Source of the DNA: Pseudomonas sp. MTM4
GTDB taxonomy: Bacteria; Pseudomonadota; Gammaproteobacteria; Pseudomonadales; Pseudomonadaceae
NCBI RefSeq assembly: GCF_019355055.1
Contig: NZ_CP048411.1
Coordinates: 4,387,001-4,451,000, forward strand
DNA length: 64,000 nt
Reading direction: 5' to 3'
The position numbers were made by a program, and so were the translations under genes. Below the pieces are notes generated by a model. It did not search any database. It worked only from the letters and a program-made list of their open reading frames with translations, and had not been told where the DNA came from. Positions 38,630 through 47,556 of this stretch are shown piece by piece. Within the stretch, counting starts at the first letter, position 1, and the number at the start of each line of letters is the position of its first letter.

Positions 38630-38668
38630 GCATTCATTCTTCGCTGCATGTGAAACCCGAAGGCGGGC

Positions 38669-39772
38669 TCAGTCGAGTACCACCGCGTGCCCCGCGAGCG
38701 GGTTGATATGGCCTTTTATCAGCGATTCGGCCAGCGCTTGAGCGGCTTCCAGGCCGGCATGCTCGTTCACCTGCATCCATGGCTGCTGCGCATCACTCAC
38801 CCGAGCGATAAAGGCCAGCTGCGCCTCGTTGAAACGGCGGGTGACCTCAGCAGCGCCCCAATCAGCGTTGCGTTTCTTGATCTGGTAGGGCGCGAAATAA
38901 GGCTGTGGCGGCGGGCCGGCCAGCGTCTGGTCGAGCTCGGCATAGTCCTGGTTCTGGGCCGATCCGGCATAGCAGTCATGCACCAGGGTGTCTTTGAAAT
39001 GTGCGTGGATCTGTTGGCGAAGCCCGCTGCTGCCGGAGAAGTCCACGTAGAGCGTTGGCACGCTTGGGTCCAGCGAGCCGAGCTGGTCGTAGCCAAGCGC
39101 CTGGCGATAGCAACCCAGCCCTTGCACGAAGTCGGTATTGCTGGGAGAGGTCAGGCCAATCATCGTCACGGCCGGGTTGTCCTGCAGGCAGAACGCCGTG
39201 CCGTACGCCGTCTTGCTCGATGCGCTGGATATCACGATCTGCCGCGCGCCGAAGAAGCCGTTGTCCTCCAAGAAGTCGGCCAGCATGAACGAGGTGATGA
39301 ACAGCGGCCGCAACAGCATCTGGTAGTTCTCGCTCTCGGCGCGATATGCAGCGTCGGTGCCGATGCGCTGGTACTGGTTATACGCCGAGGTCAGCGCGAG
39401 ACGATGTTCGGCGCCGTCGTAGAAGCCGCGTTCGCTGACCCGCACCGGCTGCATGACGAGGTGGCTGGCGATCGGCCAGAAGCCATAGAAGCGTTCGCCC
39501 TTGGCCAATCCCTCGACCGTACTTTCGACGGCCTCGGCGAACCCCCACGCGGGCATGTGGAACCACTCGGCATCGCCGGTCGGGAAAAAGTCCCAGTAGC
39601 GCAGGTGCGGGGTTTCGCCGAAGGCCGCGTAGGTGACGTTGTTCGTGGTCAGCGCCAGTCGACTGATTCGCAACAGAGCCTCGCCGGCCTTCAGTCTGGG
39701 CATGGGCTGGGTCTGAATGCGGGTTTGCTCCATGCTTCGCTTGTTGTTTTGCAGCTGGTGAATGACGCTCAT
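38669..39772 (-). CDS. DUF2855 family protein
   Basis: A 367-residue protein of DUF2855, distantly like medium-chain dehydrogenases: GEALLRISRLALTTNNVTYAAFG at the N-terminus, YWDFFPTG, the central ARQIVISSASSKTAYGTAF (where a nucleotide-binding fold would be) and FAPYQIKKRNADWG. Function unknown. ATG 39772 has AAGGTG 7 nt upstream; the frame continues upstream to 39910 but would overlap the TetR gene. Divergent from the TetR gene, 74 bp away. Confidence 0.83.
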   Translation of the reverse strand: MSVIHQLQNNKRSMEQTRIQTQPMPRLKAGEALLRISRLALTTNNVTYAAFGETPHLRYWDFFPTGDAEWFHMPAWGFAEAVESTVEGLAKGERFYGFWPIASHLVMQPVRVSERGFYDGAEHRLALTSAYNQYQRIGTDAAYRAESENYQMLLRPLFITSFMLADFLEDNGFFGARQIVISSASSKTAYGTAFCLQDNPAVTMIGLTSPSNTDFVQGLGCYRQALGYDQLGSLDPSVPTLYVDFSGSSGLRQQIHAHFKDTLVHDCYAGSAQNQDYAELDQTLAGPPPQPYFAPYQIKKRNADWGAAEVTRRFNEAQLAFIARVSDAQQPWMQVNEHAGLEAAQALAESLIKGHINPLAGHAVVLD

Positions 39773-39845
39773 CGATGGCACCTTGGGGACATATTGAGAT
39801 GGCATCGACTGTAGCCCTTTCGTTTTACCGCCGGGTTCGGATTTC

Positions 39846-40478
39846 ATGAGCACACGATTGCCGAGCGCCAAGCCGCTCAAACGGCCTATCCAGGCGCGCG
39901 CCAAGTTCACGGTTCAGGCGATTTACGACAGTTATGTTCGGATCTGGCAGCGCGATGGCTGGTCTCGACTGACGACCCGTGCCGTTGCGCTTGAAGCCGG
40001 CGTTGCGATCGGCACCCTGTACGACTACTTCCCCAGCAAGCAGGCGCTGCACTCGGGCTACGTGCGGTATTGCATCGAGCAGCTGCTTGATGCAATCGAC
40101 GAGCATGCAGTGAAGCCCGCTGCGATCGGCTGGCCGGTGCGAATCCAGCGATTGGTGCGATTGCTCGCTGGCGTCGAACCGCATCTGCCCTGGTTTCATC
40201 CGGACATGCTTGAGCTGGAAGCGCTGGTTGCAGAGCCCAAACACCAGCGTCGGGTTTATGAAGACTTACTGGGCGCCTGGCATCGCGTCATCGACGCGGC
40301 GACCGATCTGCCTGTACGCCCGGATGCCGCGACCCTGGAGGCGCTTCATCTGTCGGTCTGGGGTGGGCGCCGCTACGCCATGCTGGTGCAGCTCGAGCCG
40401 GAGCGTATCGACGAATGGGCCGGCTGCATGGAGCAGCTGTGCTTACGCACGCTTGCGGGATCGAACGGGCAGGCCTGA
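39846..40478 (+). CDS. TetR-family transcriptional regulator
   Basis: A 210-residue regulator with an N-terminal TetR helix-turn-helix (TTRAVALEAGVAIGTLYDYFPSKQAL, about residues 40-65) and an all-helical ligand-binding domain. Divergent from DUF2855, which it probably represses. The protein begins with a basic stretch before the DNA-binding domain. Confidence 0.88.
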   Translation: MSTRLPSAKPLKRPIQARAKFTVQAIYDSYVRIWQRDGWSRLTTRAVALEAGVAIGTLYDYFPSKQALHSGYVRYCIEQLLDAIDEHAVKPAAIGWPVRIQRLVRLLAGVEPHLPWFHPDMLELEALVAEPKHQRRVYEDLLGAWHRVIDAATDLPVRPDAATLEALHLSVWGGRRYAMLVQLEPERIDEWAGCMEQLCLRTLAGSNGQA

Positions 40479-40511
40479 ACGCAGCCGGCTATCGCCGGAA
40501 TGTTCGGCGAG

Positions 40512-41003
40512 CTAAGTGGTTTGTTGGGGTTGGCGTCCGAACTCGGGGCCGGAGCGGGTGTTGTTGCCTTTCGCCAGCCGGTCGTAAAGCACCACGTTAA
40601 CGGTCGCTGCGAGGTTCATGCAGCCATTGGTGGGGATGTAGACGACGTCCTCGCACCAGTCGCGGATCTCTTTGCTGAGCGAGCCGTCCTCGGCGCCGAA
40701 GATGTACAGGGCGCGATCAGGGTGAGTGTACTCAGGCAGGGAACGCGCGCCTTCGACCAGCTCCACCGCCACCGGCACACAGCCGAGCGGCAAGATCTTG
40801 CGCAAGTCATCGATATTGATCAGCGGAATGTCCTGATGGACCTTTTTGGTGTCGGTGATGAAATCCTTCGCGCGGTCATAGCGGGTGCCGGTATAGAACA
40901 CCGAGGCGGCGCCATAGCAGCCCGCCGCGCGCATGATCGCTCCCACATTGGACGGCGATTTCGGGTTGCTCAGGCCAATGCATGCATATCGTTTGTTGCT
41001 CAC
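40512..41003 (-). CDS. TrmH/SpoU-family RNA methyltransferase
   Basis: A 163-residue SPOUT-fold methyltransferase that ribose-methylates RNA using SAM. GLSNPKSPSNVGAIMRAAGC (motif 1 with the catalytic Arg/Asn), YIFGAEDGSLS (motif 2) and YIPTNGCMNLAATVNVVLYDRL (motif 3, knot). It lacks the N-terminal substrate domain of TrmB/RlmB-type enzymes. I use GTG 41003 (VSNKRYACIGLSN) as start, since no ATG lies close and homology begins there. Confidence 0.87.
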   Translation of the reverse strand: MSNKRYACIGLSNPKSPSNVGAIMRAAGCYGAASVFYTGTRYDRAKDFITDTKKVHQDIPLINIDDLRKILPLGCVPVAVELVEGARSLPEYTHPDRALYIFGAEDGSLSKEIRDWCEDVVYIPTNGCMNLAATVNVVLYDRLAKGNNTRSGPEFGRQPQQTT

Positions 41004-41214
41004 AGTGTGCTGCTCACGGAAGACTCGCGGGAAGCGGCGAGTATACGGACATGTCTCGTTCGCGGCTCGGGCCAGGCACGAATTGATGTAGCGATGTCGC
41101 TCCTTGCAGACGCGAACAGGAGCCGTTGCGGTCAACGCTGCATGGGCAGAGAGGCTCACGCAGCCGTGGAGGACGCAGCTGCCTTTGCATGCGCGTCACA
41201 GGCGCTTCGTAACG

Positions 41215-41245
41215 AAAGCGCCCGATGCGGTGCATCGGGCGCTTT
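41215..41245. terminator. strong hairpin downstream of the curlin-repeat gene
   Basis: Perfect 14-bp stem AAAGCGCCCGATGC / GCATCGGGCGCTTT with a GGT loop, 42 bp past the curlin gene stop. Ends in TTT on both strands, so may act both ways. Confidence 0.75.
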
Positions 41246-41286
41246 ACGTTCCGGCAGAATAAGGCCGTTCGGGCTACAAAGGCCTA

Positions 41287-42384
41287 CTAACGCTGGGTGA
41301 CAGTCGCGCTGTTGTTCATCCCGTTCTGCATGATTGCCGCAGTGTCCATACCGCTGCCAAGGCTGTCTATTCCTTGGGTCAAGCGCGCGTAATTGCCGGT
41401 GCCGGTCTGATCGATGATGCCTACGTCTCCTGAAGCCCCATCTTTCATCTGAAACGCTTCAATCACGTTATCCGAGCCACTTTGAGCCAGGTCAAGTGAG
41501 TTGCCGTCACCCGTCTGGACGAAGAAGACTTCGTTGTAGTCTCCCTTGGAAATACCGGTAACGCTGCCGTTGCGGACGCCTTGACGCGCGATCAGCTCGT
41601 TACCCGTACCAATTTGGGTGAAATCCAATAGACCCTCAGCCGTGCCTGTATAGACGTCAGCCTTGTTACTTGCTCCAGTCTGAGTCAGATACAGATCGCT
41701 ACTTGAGTCATAACTTCCCTCCGATTGGCTAACGCTCGCCTCGTTGTACTCCCCTGTCTGACTGATGACGGCATTCGCCCGCGAATACGCGCCTTGTTGA
41801 AGATCTACTTCGTTTGCCAGGCCGGTTTGATTGATCTGGGCTGTTACATGGCCGGACTGGCGAACATTAGCCAGGTTGCGAGTCCCTTCCTGTGTGGCGT
41901 CGAGACTGTTCAGAATGTAGGTCTGCTCCAGCCGGAGCACGTTTTGCTGGCCATGCTGGTTGATCCTGCCATCGTTGTAATCGCCGTCGTTCTGTACAAC
42001 ATATGCCTCGTTATCGACCCCGTATTGATAGACGTACGCCGTTACCCCGCCTTCGGACCGCTGAACGATGCTTTGCAGGTTGCCTTCGCCTTCCTGGTGA
42101 GACCGAACCCATGTCCCAAATCCTTCCTGGGTGGTCGTCAAATGGTTCGCAACGCCTTGCTGTGTCGCTTCGACCGACACGTTGGTGCCGGCTTGAGTGA
42201 CGGTTGCTTCGTTTGAATCGCCGTTCTGAGTCAGTTCCGTCCAGATATAGGTGCCGCCTAACTGAGTGACCTCTGCGGTGTTGTTGTTTCCGTTTTGCTC
42301 AATGGAAGCCGTTTGATCAACAGCCTGAGCCTGCCCGGCTAAGACAAGGGACACGGCGGCAGCGAGAAGGGAGCGCATGAACAT
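41287..42384 (-). CDS. curlin-repeat (CsgA/CsgB-like) amyloid protein, orphan
   Basis: A 365-residue exported protein: signal peptide to about residue 21 (LVLAGQAQA) and then about 15 imperfect ~22-residue curlin-type repeats with the pattern N-x5-Q (NNNTAEVTQ, SNEATVTQ, NGSVTG, GTGNYARLTQ). Curlin repeats stack as a cross-beta amyloid fibre. It is two to three times the length of E. coli CsgA and is not next to csgBCDEFG, so export could use a distant csgG. ATG 42384 has AAGGA 9 nt upstream; ATG 42378 is the alternative. Confidence 0.8.
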   Translation of the reverse strand: MFMRSLLAAAVSLVLAGQAQAVDQTASIEQNGNNNTAEVTQLGGTYIWTELTQNGDSNEATVTQAGTNVSVEATQQGVANHLTTTQEGFGTWVRSHQEGEGNLQSIVQRSEGGVTAYVYQYGVDNEAYVVQNDGDYNDGRINQHGQQNVLRLEQTYILNSLDATQEGTRNLANVRQSGHVTAQINQTGLANEVDLQQGAYSRANAVISQTGEYNEASVSQSEGSYDSSSDLYLTQTGASNKADVYTGTAEGLLDFTQIGTGNELIARQGVRNGSVTGISKGDYNEVFFVQTGDGNSLDLAQSGSDNVIEAFQMKDGASGDVGIIDQTGTGNYARLTQGIDSLGSGMDTAAIMQNGMNNSATVTQR

Positions 42385-42587
42385 TTTCAGAATCCTTTGA
42401 GTCGTGGGAAGTCGGATTCTTGAGGATTGACCAGAGAAGGAAATAGGCTGAACGACTGGTTATTTAAGGGCGTATTGACCGATTGTCGGAATTCCGGCTG
42501 TTTTTCCGCCCGCGATGAGGGGTGATTTCCATACAGCCCGGATATGATGCGCGCCCTCAACGTTCCAGCTCAAACTTCAGGGCCACC

Positions 42588-43325
42588 ATGCTCGCCATTT
42601 ATACCGATCTGTCGGGTTACTACGATCTGATGTGTGCCGATATCGACTATCGGGCGCAAAGCCACTGTATCCAACGGCTCCAGCAATTGTTCGGTAATGC
42701 GGGAAAGAGGCATCTGGACTTGGCCTGCGGAACCGGGCCGCATGTGCGCCATTTCATCGATGCGGGCTATGAAAGCAGCGGGTTAGATATCAACCAGCCC
42801 ATGTTGGACAGAGCGTCTATTCGCTGCCCGGAAGCACGGTTCTCCTTACAAGATATGTGTGGCTTCACGGTGGAAAGCCCGGTCGACCTGATCACCTGTT
42901 TTCTGTATTCCATCCACTACAGCGCAGGAATCGAGCGGTTGAAAGCCTGTATAGCCAGCGTGCATGCCGCACTGGCCGACGATGGGCTCTTCTGCTTCAA
43001 CGCCGTCGACAAGCACGCCATCGACAATGATTCATTCGTATCGCACACCGCTAGTCACCCAGACGGCGTGTTCAACTTCAGTTCCGGTTGGTACTACGCC
43101 GGCGCTGGCGAGCAGCAGTCGCTAAAGCTACGCATCGAAAAATTGATCGCCGATGAAAGCCAGGTATGGCTCGACGAACACCGCATGGTGGCCGTGAGTT
43201 TTGGGGAATTGATCGAGCTGTTAAAGCCGTACTTCGATGTTCATGTGCTAGAGCACGATTACGAAAGGATCGTTCCTTGGAACGGGACTTCAGGGAACGC
43301 GATATTTGCCTGTGTGAAGATTTGA
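42588..43325 (+). CDS. class I SAM-dependent methyltransferase
   Basis: A 245-residue methyltransferase: HLDLACGTGPHVRHF (motif I, about residues 42-56), GLDINQPML (motif II, acidic residue), DLITCFLYSIHY (motif IV) and LADDGLFCFN (motif VI). Small-molecule type, similar to ubiquinone/cyclopropane-type enzymes in the fold only; acceptor unknown. ATG 42588 chosen where homologous sequence begins. Confidence 0.83.
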   Translation: MLAIYTDLSGYYDLMCADIDYRAQSHCIQRLQQLFGNAGKRHLDLACGTGPHVRHFIDAGYESSGLDINQPMLDRASIRCPEARFSLQDMCGFTVESPVDLITCFLYSIHYSAGIERLKACIASVHAALADDGLFCFNAVDKHAIDNDSFVSHTASHPDGVFNFSSGWYYAGAGEQQSLKLRIEKLIADESQVWLDEHRMVAVSFGELIELLKPYFDVHVLEHDYERIVPWNGTSGNAIFACVKI

Positions 43326-43547
43326 TGCACGGCGCAACATGGCGCGAGGATGGAGTGATTAGAACGTCTCGGCCCCTTGTACCCCATGCAAGTGCGCTAT
43401 CAGACTGCGCTACGCCCAACATACTTCTAACGCCAGTATCCGGCATTCATTCATCGGTGACCTGACTCGCTACTGACCTCGCGGAGTGGCTCGTCTTGTC
43501 GGCATCGGGATTACGTAGCGCGGACCGCAACGATTTCTTCAGGTTGA

Positions 43548-44243
43548 TCAATGCAAGCGCTTAGCTGGAGAGTATGCCTGGACTAAATGCTGCGCCTGCT
43601 CGGCCAGCTTATCCAGCAGGCCATCGCGCTCTTTCTCCGCGTCGCTCATGGCTTTTTCACCGTGTTGTTTCACGAGATAGCTGTGAATTTGCCGCACTTC
43701 TTTTGACTGGAAGATCGGCTCCAGATCCTGCACCGCCAACATGCCGTTTGACGGCTGGCTCCGAGTGTTCAACACTACTTGCGGGCCGCGAGCCACCAAC
43801 GGCATAAAGCCCAACGCTTCGAAGTACGGCACCTTGCCGGCCACGCACGCCACTTCCGCATGGGGATAGCGCGCCACCATCTCTTCGACCATGGCCCTAC
43901 CGATGCCCTGCCGGCGATGGCTGGCCTGCACCGCCAGATAGATCAGCGTACAGGCATCGGGATCGTCCACATACGGCAGATACAGAGCGAAGCCGAGCAG
44001 GAGACCCGGATCGTCAGCATCCAGCGCCATGATCAGTTTGGGCTTGCCCGCCTGCGCGCCGTCCATGCTGTCCAGATAACGATGCACCTCGAAACCCACC
44101 ACGTATTGATACAGCTGATACAGCGGGTTGCTGGATGTGAGCGATACCGGACTGATGTCGCCGAGGTAGTCCACCACCATCTGCAGCACCTGGCTTTTCA
44201 TCGATTCCGGTGGCGGGGTGTCCAGGTGGGCGAGGGTGAACAT
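43548..44243 (-). CDS. GNAT-family N-acetyltransferase
   Basis: About 231 residues. The acetyl-CoA-binding A motif is VQASHRRQGIGRAMVEEM (about residues 110-127, RRQGIG), followed by FEALGF. The C-terminal ~70 residues form a polar, charged extension not part of the GNAT fold (EKERDGLLDKLAEQAQHL). Substrate unknown. Start ATG 44243 fits family starts; the site upstream is weak. Confidence 0.82.
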   Translation of the reverse strand: MFTLAHLDTPPPESMKSQVLQMVVDYLGDISPVSLTSSNPLYQLYQYVVGFEVHRYLDSMDGAQAGKPKLIMALDADDPGLLLGFALYLPYVDDPDACTLIYLAVQASHRRQGIGRAMVEEMVARYPHAEVACVAGKVPYFEALGFMPLVARGPQVVLNTRSQPSNGMLAVQDLEPIFQSKEVRQIHSYLVKQHGEKAMSDAEKERDGLLDKLAEQAQHLVQAYSPAKRLH

Positions 44244-44362
44244 AGGCGAGGTGGCTCCGGGACGGTATGGCAAAGAACGCATTGTACCGATCGATGCGCA
44301 CCGAGCGGGTTGGAAGGGGGGGCCGCAGTCGAGCCGTGCAATGTGGCGTGAAAGTGGTTTTC

Positions 44363-44779
44363 CTAGTAACGCATCTCCAGGGTGACCTTGGCGGGCTCGT
44401 CAACGGTCACTTCGAACACGCTATCTTCGAAAGAAGGCGGGCCCATCACCTTGGGATTGTTGGACAGTCCATAGGCTTCCGTGGGGATCATGCCGAAACG
44501 CCGATCCATTTTGCCGTTGTCGTTTTCGTCATGGTAGGCGAGCACCGCGTAGCGTCCGGGCGGCACATCGTTGAATACCAGCGTTACGGCACCTTTTTCA
44601 GCCTTGGCCTTCTGCGCGGCGAAAGCCTGGTCGTCCTTGCGGAAGGTTTTCGGGTCGGCGTACACCGCCACGGCAACCTGGCCATTGTCATGCTCAAGGC
44701 CATTGAGTGTGACGCTTAGCTCTTGAGCGTGCGCCAAGGGCGCTAGCAGGACGAGGGCCAGGATCGGAAGGGCTTTCAT
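44363..44779 (-). CDS. DUF2141 exported protein
   Basis: A 138-residue periplasmic protein: signal peptide (LALVLLAPLAHA) and a DUF2141 beta-sandwich recognised by VAVAVYADPKTF, LVFNDVPPGRYAVLAYHDENDNGKMD (a calcium-like DxNxxGxxD loop) and GLSNNPKVMGPPSFEDSVF. Function unknown. ATG 44779 fits the signal peptide. Confidence 0.88.
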   Translation of the reverse strand: MKALPILALVLLAPLAHAQELSVTLNGLEHDNGQVAVAVYADPKTFRKDDQAFAAQKAKAEKGAVTLVFNDVPPGRYAVLAYHDENDNGKMDRRFGMIPTEAYGLSNNPKVMGPPSFEDSVFEVTVDEPAKVTLEMRY

Positions 44780-44982
44780 TTCTGAACTCCTAAAATCGAG
44801 CGTGACGGAGTCGCTCAGGGGTGCGTTGATCGGCCAGTGGCGTGGAGGTCGATCCTCGCATATTCGAGTAATTAGCGAAGCGCTGTCCATGCAGTCATTC
44901 CGTGCTCTTTCCACGCGTCATTTCTAGGGCTATCTCGCGTACTTGAAGGAAGCATGTTTAACAAGCCGCCGGACTGATGCGT

Positions 44983-45372
44983 TCAGTTTCCGGTGAGTTT
45001 TAGCAGGCCAACCGCCAGGCACAGCCACGCCATGCCGACAAAGCAAAGCCACCAGGCGATAAGCATTCGGCGCTTGATGAAGTGAGGCAGGTTTCGTACT
45101 TCATTCTCATCAAGCTCTCCGCGTTTAATGTGGCCTTTCGGCAACAGGGCCACCGCTGCCAAACTGCTGGTCAGAATAAATCGCGAGTAAAGACCGCTAT
45201 TGCCCCATAGCATTTTCTGTCTTTGGACGTATTCACTGTTTGGAAACGTGTCGAGGATCATGTCCAGATTTTGGTATGCCATGACAAGAATCATGGCCAT
45301 GCCCAAAGAGCCGATTACGAAGGGGGCCAGCATAAAAAAGAATGCCCACCAAGAGTTCCAGAACTCAGTCAT
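44983..45372 (-). CDS. putative immunity protein, three-TM
   Basis: A 129-residue membrane protein with TM segments at about 7-30 (WWAFFFMLAPFVIGSLGMAMI), 66-80 and 105-127. Its start (ATG 45372) overlaps the stop of the upstream toxin-like gene (ATGA), a hallmark of co-produced toxin/immunity pairs. Immunity proteins against membrane-targeting effectors are usually small inner-membrane proteins of this kind; the assignment is by context only. Confidence 0.5.
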   Translation of the reverse strand: MTEFWNSWWAFFFMLAPFVIGSLGMAMILVMAYQNLDMILDTFPNSEYVQRQKMLWGNSGLYSRFILTSSLAAVALLPKGHIKRGELDENEVRNLPHFIKRRMLIAWWLCFVGMAWLCLAVGLLKLTGN

Positions 45373-46631
45373 GGCTTGGTCTGCTCGTACATGAATTCCC
45401 CCATCCACTCGCCACCTGCGGCGCCCCCAGCCCCACCCGCCACCGAAGCTCCTCCAACCACTACCAGCCCGCAAACAACGCCGCCGAGGCCGCCTGAGGC
45501 TACTCCGAGTGCAACGCAAATAGATCCCGCTACGGGACTAGTTAGAGCCATGGCGAGCGCCCCACCACCCAGCGCTCCAGCAAACCCTCCCGTCTCGGTA
45601 AAACGAACCTTCTGACACGCCTGGGTTTCGCCTGCTTGGCACACCTCTTGGACTTTCAAAGCGGAGGCCGTACCGCCCAAGGCAATACCAACATAGGTGC
45701 CGTTCTTAAGGTACTTCGCCGCCTTCGCGATTTTATCCATATGCGTCGCGTATCCGGGAATCTGGCCCGGTGCGCCGCCTTTGCTCCAGTGGTGCACCAG
45801 GCTGCGGGTGGAAATGCCTAGGTCTTGGCGCAGCGTCGGGTAGCTGCCCAGGCCCAGCTGCTTGCCGAGGAAGGTTGCTTTCAACTGGTTGTCGAGTTGG
45901 CGGTACAGCTGTTGGCGCGAAGCGAAGAACTGCGGACTTTGCAGGTGGCCATGCGTGGTGAATTCGCGCTGGTGCAGGAATTCGATATCGCGCAGGGTGC
46001 CATCGATCTGCTTCAAACCCATGCTTAGCATGTCGGTGCCAAGCCCTAGCGACTGGCTGGCACCACCGACCATCAAGGCGATTTCGGCCTGATGCTTCGC
46101 CATGAAATCCGCCTCGCTCTCGCTCAGCGGCTCTAAAGCCGTACGAACCTTGGCGGCAGCCGCCATCAGGTCGGCTTCTTCGCGCAGGCAAGCGGTCGGG
46201 TTGATCAGGTTACCCAAGACGAACATTTCGCCGGCCTTGAAGCCTTTCGCGAAGGTGGGGTTTAGCGCCTTGATGCGGCTGACCAAGTGATTATGGGGCG
46301 CATCGGCAAACAACTTGGCGAGCACCTGCTCGCCGGACATGCTGCGCGGCACGATGTAGAAACCCGGCGGCTGGGGCTCGGGGAGCCTGAGCATGTCGGG
46401 CGGCGGCCAATCCGACAGCTCAGGAGTGCTTTCGACATGCTCTTCCCAGGCAGCAAAGGAGGCGCCGCCGTTACCTGGCTTGGTCTTCGGCAACTCGGCC
46501 TGGCGGCCCCAGCCACGATCAGGCATCCAACTGAAGTCGCGGCTGCCGGTGCTGTCCGCCCTCCAGCCGGTGTCCAAGTCCCAGCCCTGATCAAGCGGGT
46601 AAGCCGCGTCTTTAAGGGTGTCCGTTCCCAT
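45369..46631 (-). CDS. LysM-glycine-zipper protein, candidate secreted toxin
   Basis: A 420-residue protein without a signal peptide. Residues 1-100 are a polar, Trp-rich lead; about 105-165 form a LysM-like module (FYIVPRSMSGEQVLAKL, IKALNP, FKAGEMFVLGN); 170-340 are helical; and the last ~70 residues are a glycine-zipper hydrophobic region (GGALAMALTSPVAGSICVALG, GGLGGVVCGLVVVGG). ATG 46631 with GGAGA 6 nt upstream. LysM plus terminal glycine zipper resembles membrane-targeting type VI secretion effectors, but no VgrG, Hcp or PAAR gene is nearby. Confidence 0.5.
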   Translation of the reverse strand: MGTDTLKDAAYPLDQGWDLDTGWRADSTGSRDFSWMPDRGWGRQAELPKTKPGNGGASFAAWEEHVESTPELSDWPPPDMLRLPEPQPPGFYIVPRSMSGEQVLAKLFADAPHNHLVSRIKALNPTFAKGFKAGEMFVLGNLINPTACLREEADLMAAAAKVRTALEPLSESEADFMAKHQAEIALMVGGASQSLGLGTDMLSMGLKQIDGTLRDIEFLHQREFTTHGHLQSPQFFASRQQLYRQLDNQLKATFLGKQLGLGSYPTLRQDLGISTRSLVHHWSKGGAPGQIPGYATHMDKIAKAAKYLKNGTYVGIALGGTASALKVQEVCQAGETQACQKVRFTETGGFAGALGGGALAMALTSPVAGSICVALGVASGGLGGVVCGLVVVGGASVAGGAGGAAGGEWMGEFMYEQTKP

Positions 46632-46701
46632 GCAAATCTCCTTGTATTGCTGAATCGGGCCGCAGTCTATCTGTTCATGGCGGCGGCCGATCAGCGCTTG
46701 T

Positions 46702-47439
46702 TCACGAAGCTTGTGCCGGAGCAGCACGAGGGACGTGTTCGGTGACGAGGGGCTTGGGATTGGCATCAAGGGCTGCCTGAAGCTCAGTCACCAAGACATC
46801 AACCTGACGTAGCGCCTGAGCCACCGAGGCCGCCAGCACGTCACCTCCCGTTTCCTGACCTTCAATCGCGATCTGATGAATGCGAGTAATCCCGATGAAG
46901 TTAAGCGCGGTTACCAGGTTCGGCTCCAAGTGATTCATGTGAGCCATTTCCCCGCCGGGACCGAAGCCTATGCCGCCCCTGGCGGTGAGAATGACCGCAT
47001 GCCGTGGCCGGTCTCCCAGCAATGGGACGTAAGGGTCGGGATGTTTGGTTTCGTCGATCCCAACCGTCCGTCCCAGGCGTACCACTTGGTCGATCCAGGC
47101 CTTGAGCGGCGCGGGCATCCCGAAGTTGTAAAGCGGCGTCCCGATGACCAGCACATCGGCTGCGATCAACTCATCGACCAATTGGTCGCTTTCGGCCAGC
47201 GCGTCCTTCATCCAGGGCTCCTGACGTTCTGGCGGCGTAAAGGCTGAAGCGATCCAGTCATGGTTGAGGAAGGAGGGCGGGTTCTGGCCTATATCCCGAT
47301 AGTTGATGCTGTCCTGCGCGCGGCGGGACTGCCATTGGCTGACAAAGCGGTGAGTGAGGTTGCGGCTGTGGGAGCCGTGGTTGTCTTTACCGGCGAGGCC
47401 GGGGCGGGCGCTGGCATCAAGGTGCAGAAGGTGCGTCAT
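46702..47439 (-). CDS. FMN-dependent NADH-azoreductase (AzoR-like)
   Basis: A 245-residue flavodoxin-fold reductase, larger than E. coli AzoR (about 200). LHLDASARPG at the N-terminus is the FMN phosphate loop, and PLYNFGMPAPLKAWIDQVVR and TARGGIGFGPGG are the conserved flavin-contact blocks. Reduces quinones and azo compounds with NAD(P)H. Divergent from the LysR gene (117 bp gap), its likely regulator. Confidence 0.88.
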   Translation of the reverse strand: MTHLLHLDASARPGLAGKDNHGSHSRNLTHRFVSQWQSRRAQDSINYRDIGQNPPSFLNHDWIASAFTPPERQEPWMKDALAESDQLVDELIAADVLVIGTPLYNFGMPAPLKAWIDQVVRLGRTVGIDETKHPDPYVPLLGDRPRHAVILTARGGIGFGPGGEMAHMNHLEPNLVTALNFIGITRIHQIAIEGQETGGDVLAASVAQALRQVDVLVTELQAALDANPKPLVTEHVPRAAPAQAS

Positions 47440-47556
47440 GGTGGGTCTCCTCTGTGACTGAATTCATCTGTCATTCGCGGTAGGCCCAGACTAGGTCTAG
47501 CCTCTACGGGCGACAAACGACCATTTCTTTAGGCTACAGATGAGGAAAACTCAGCC

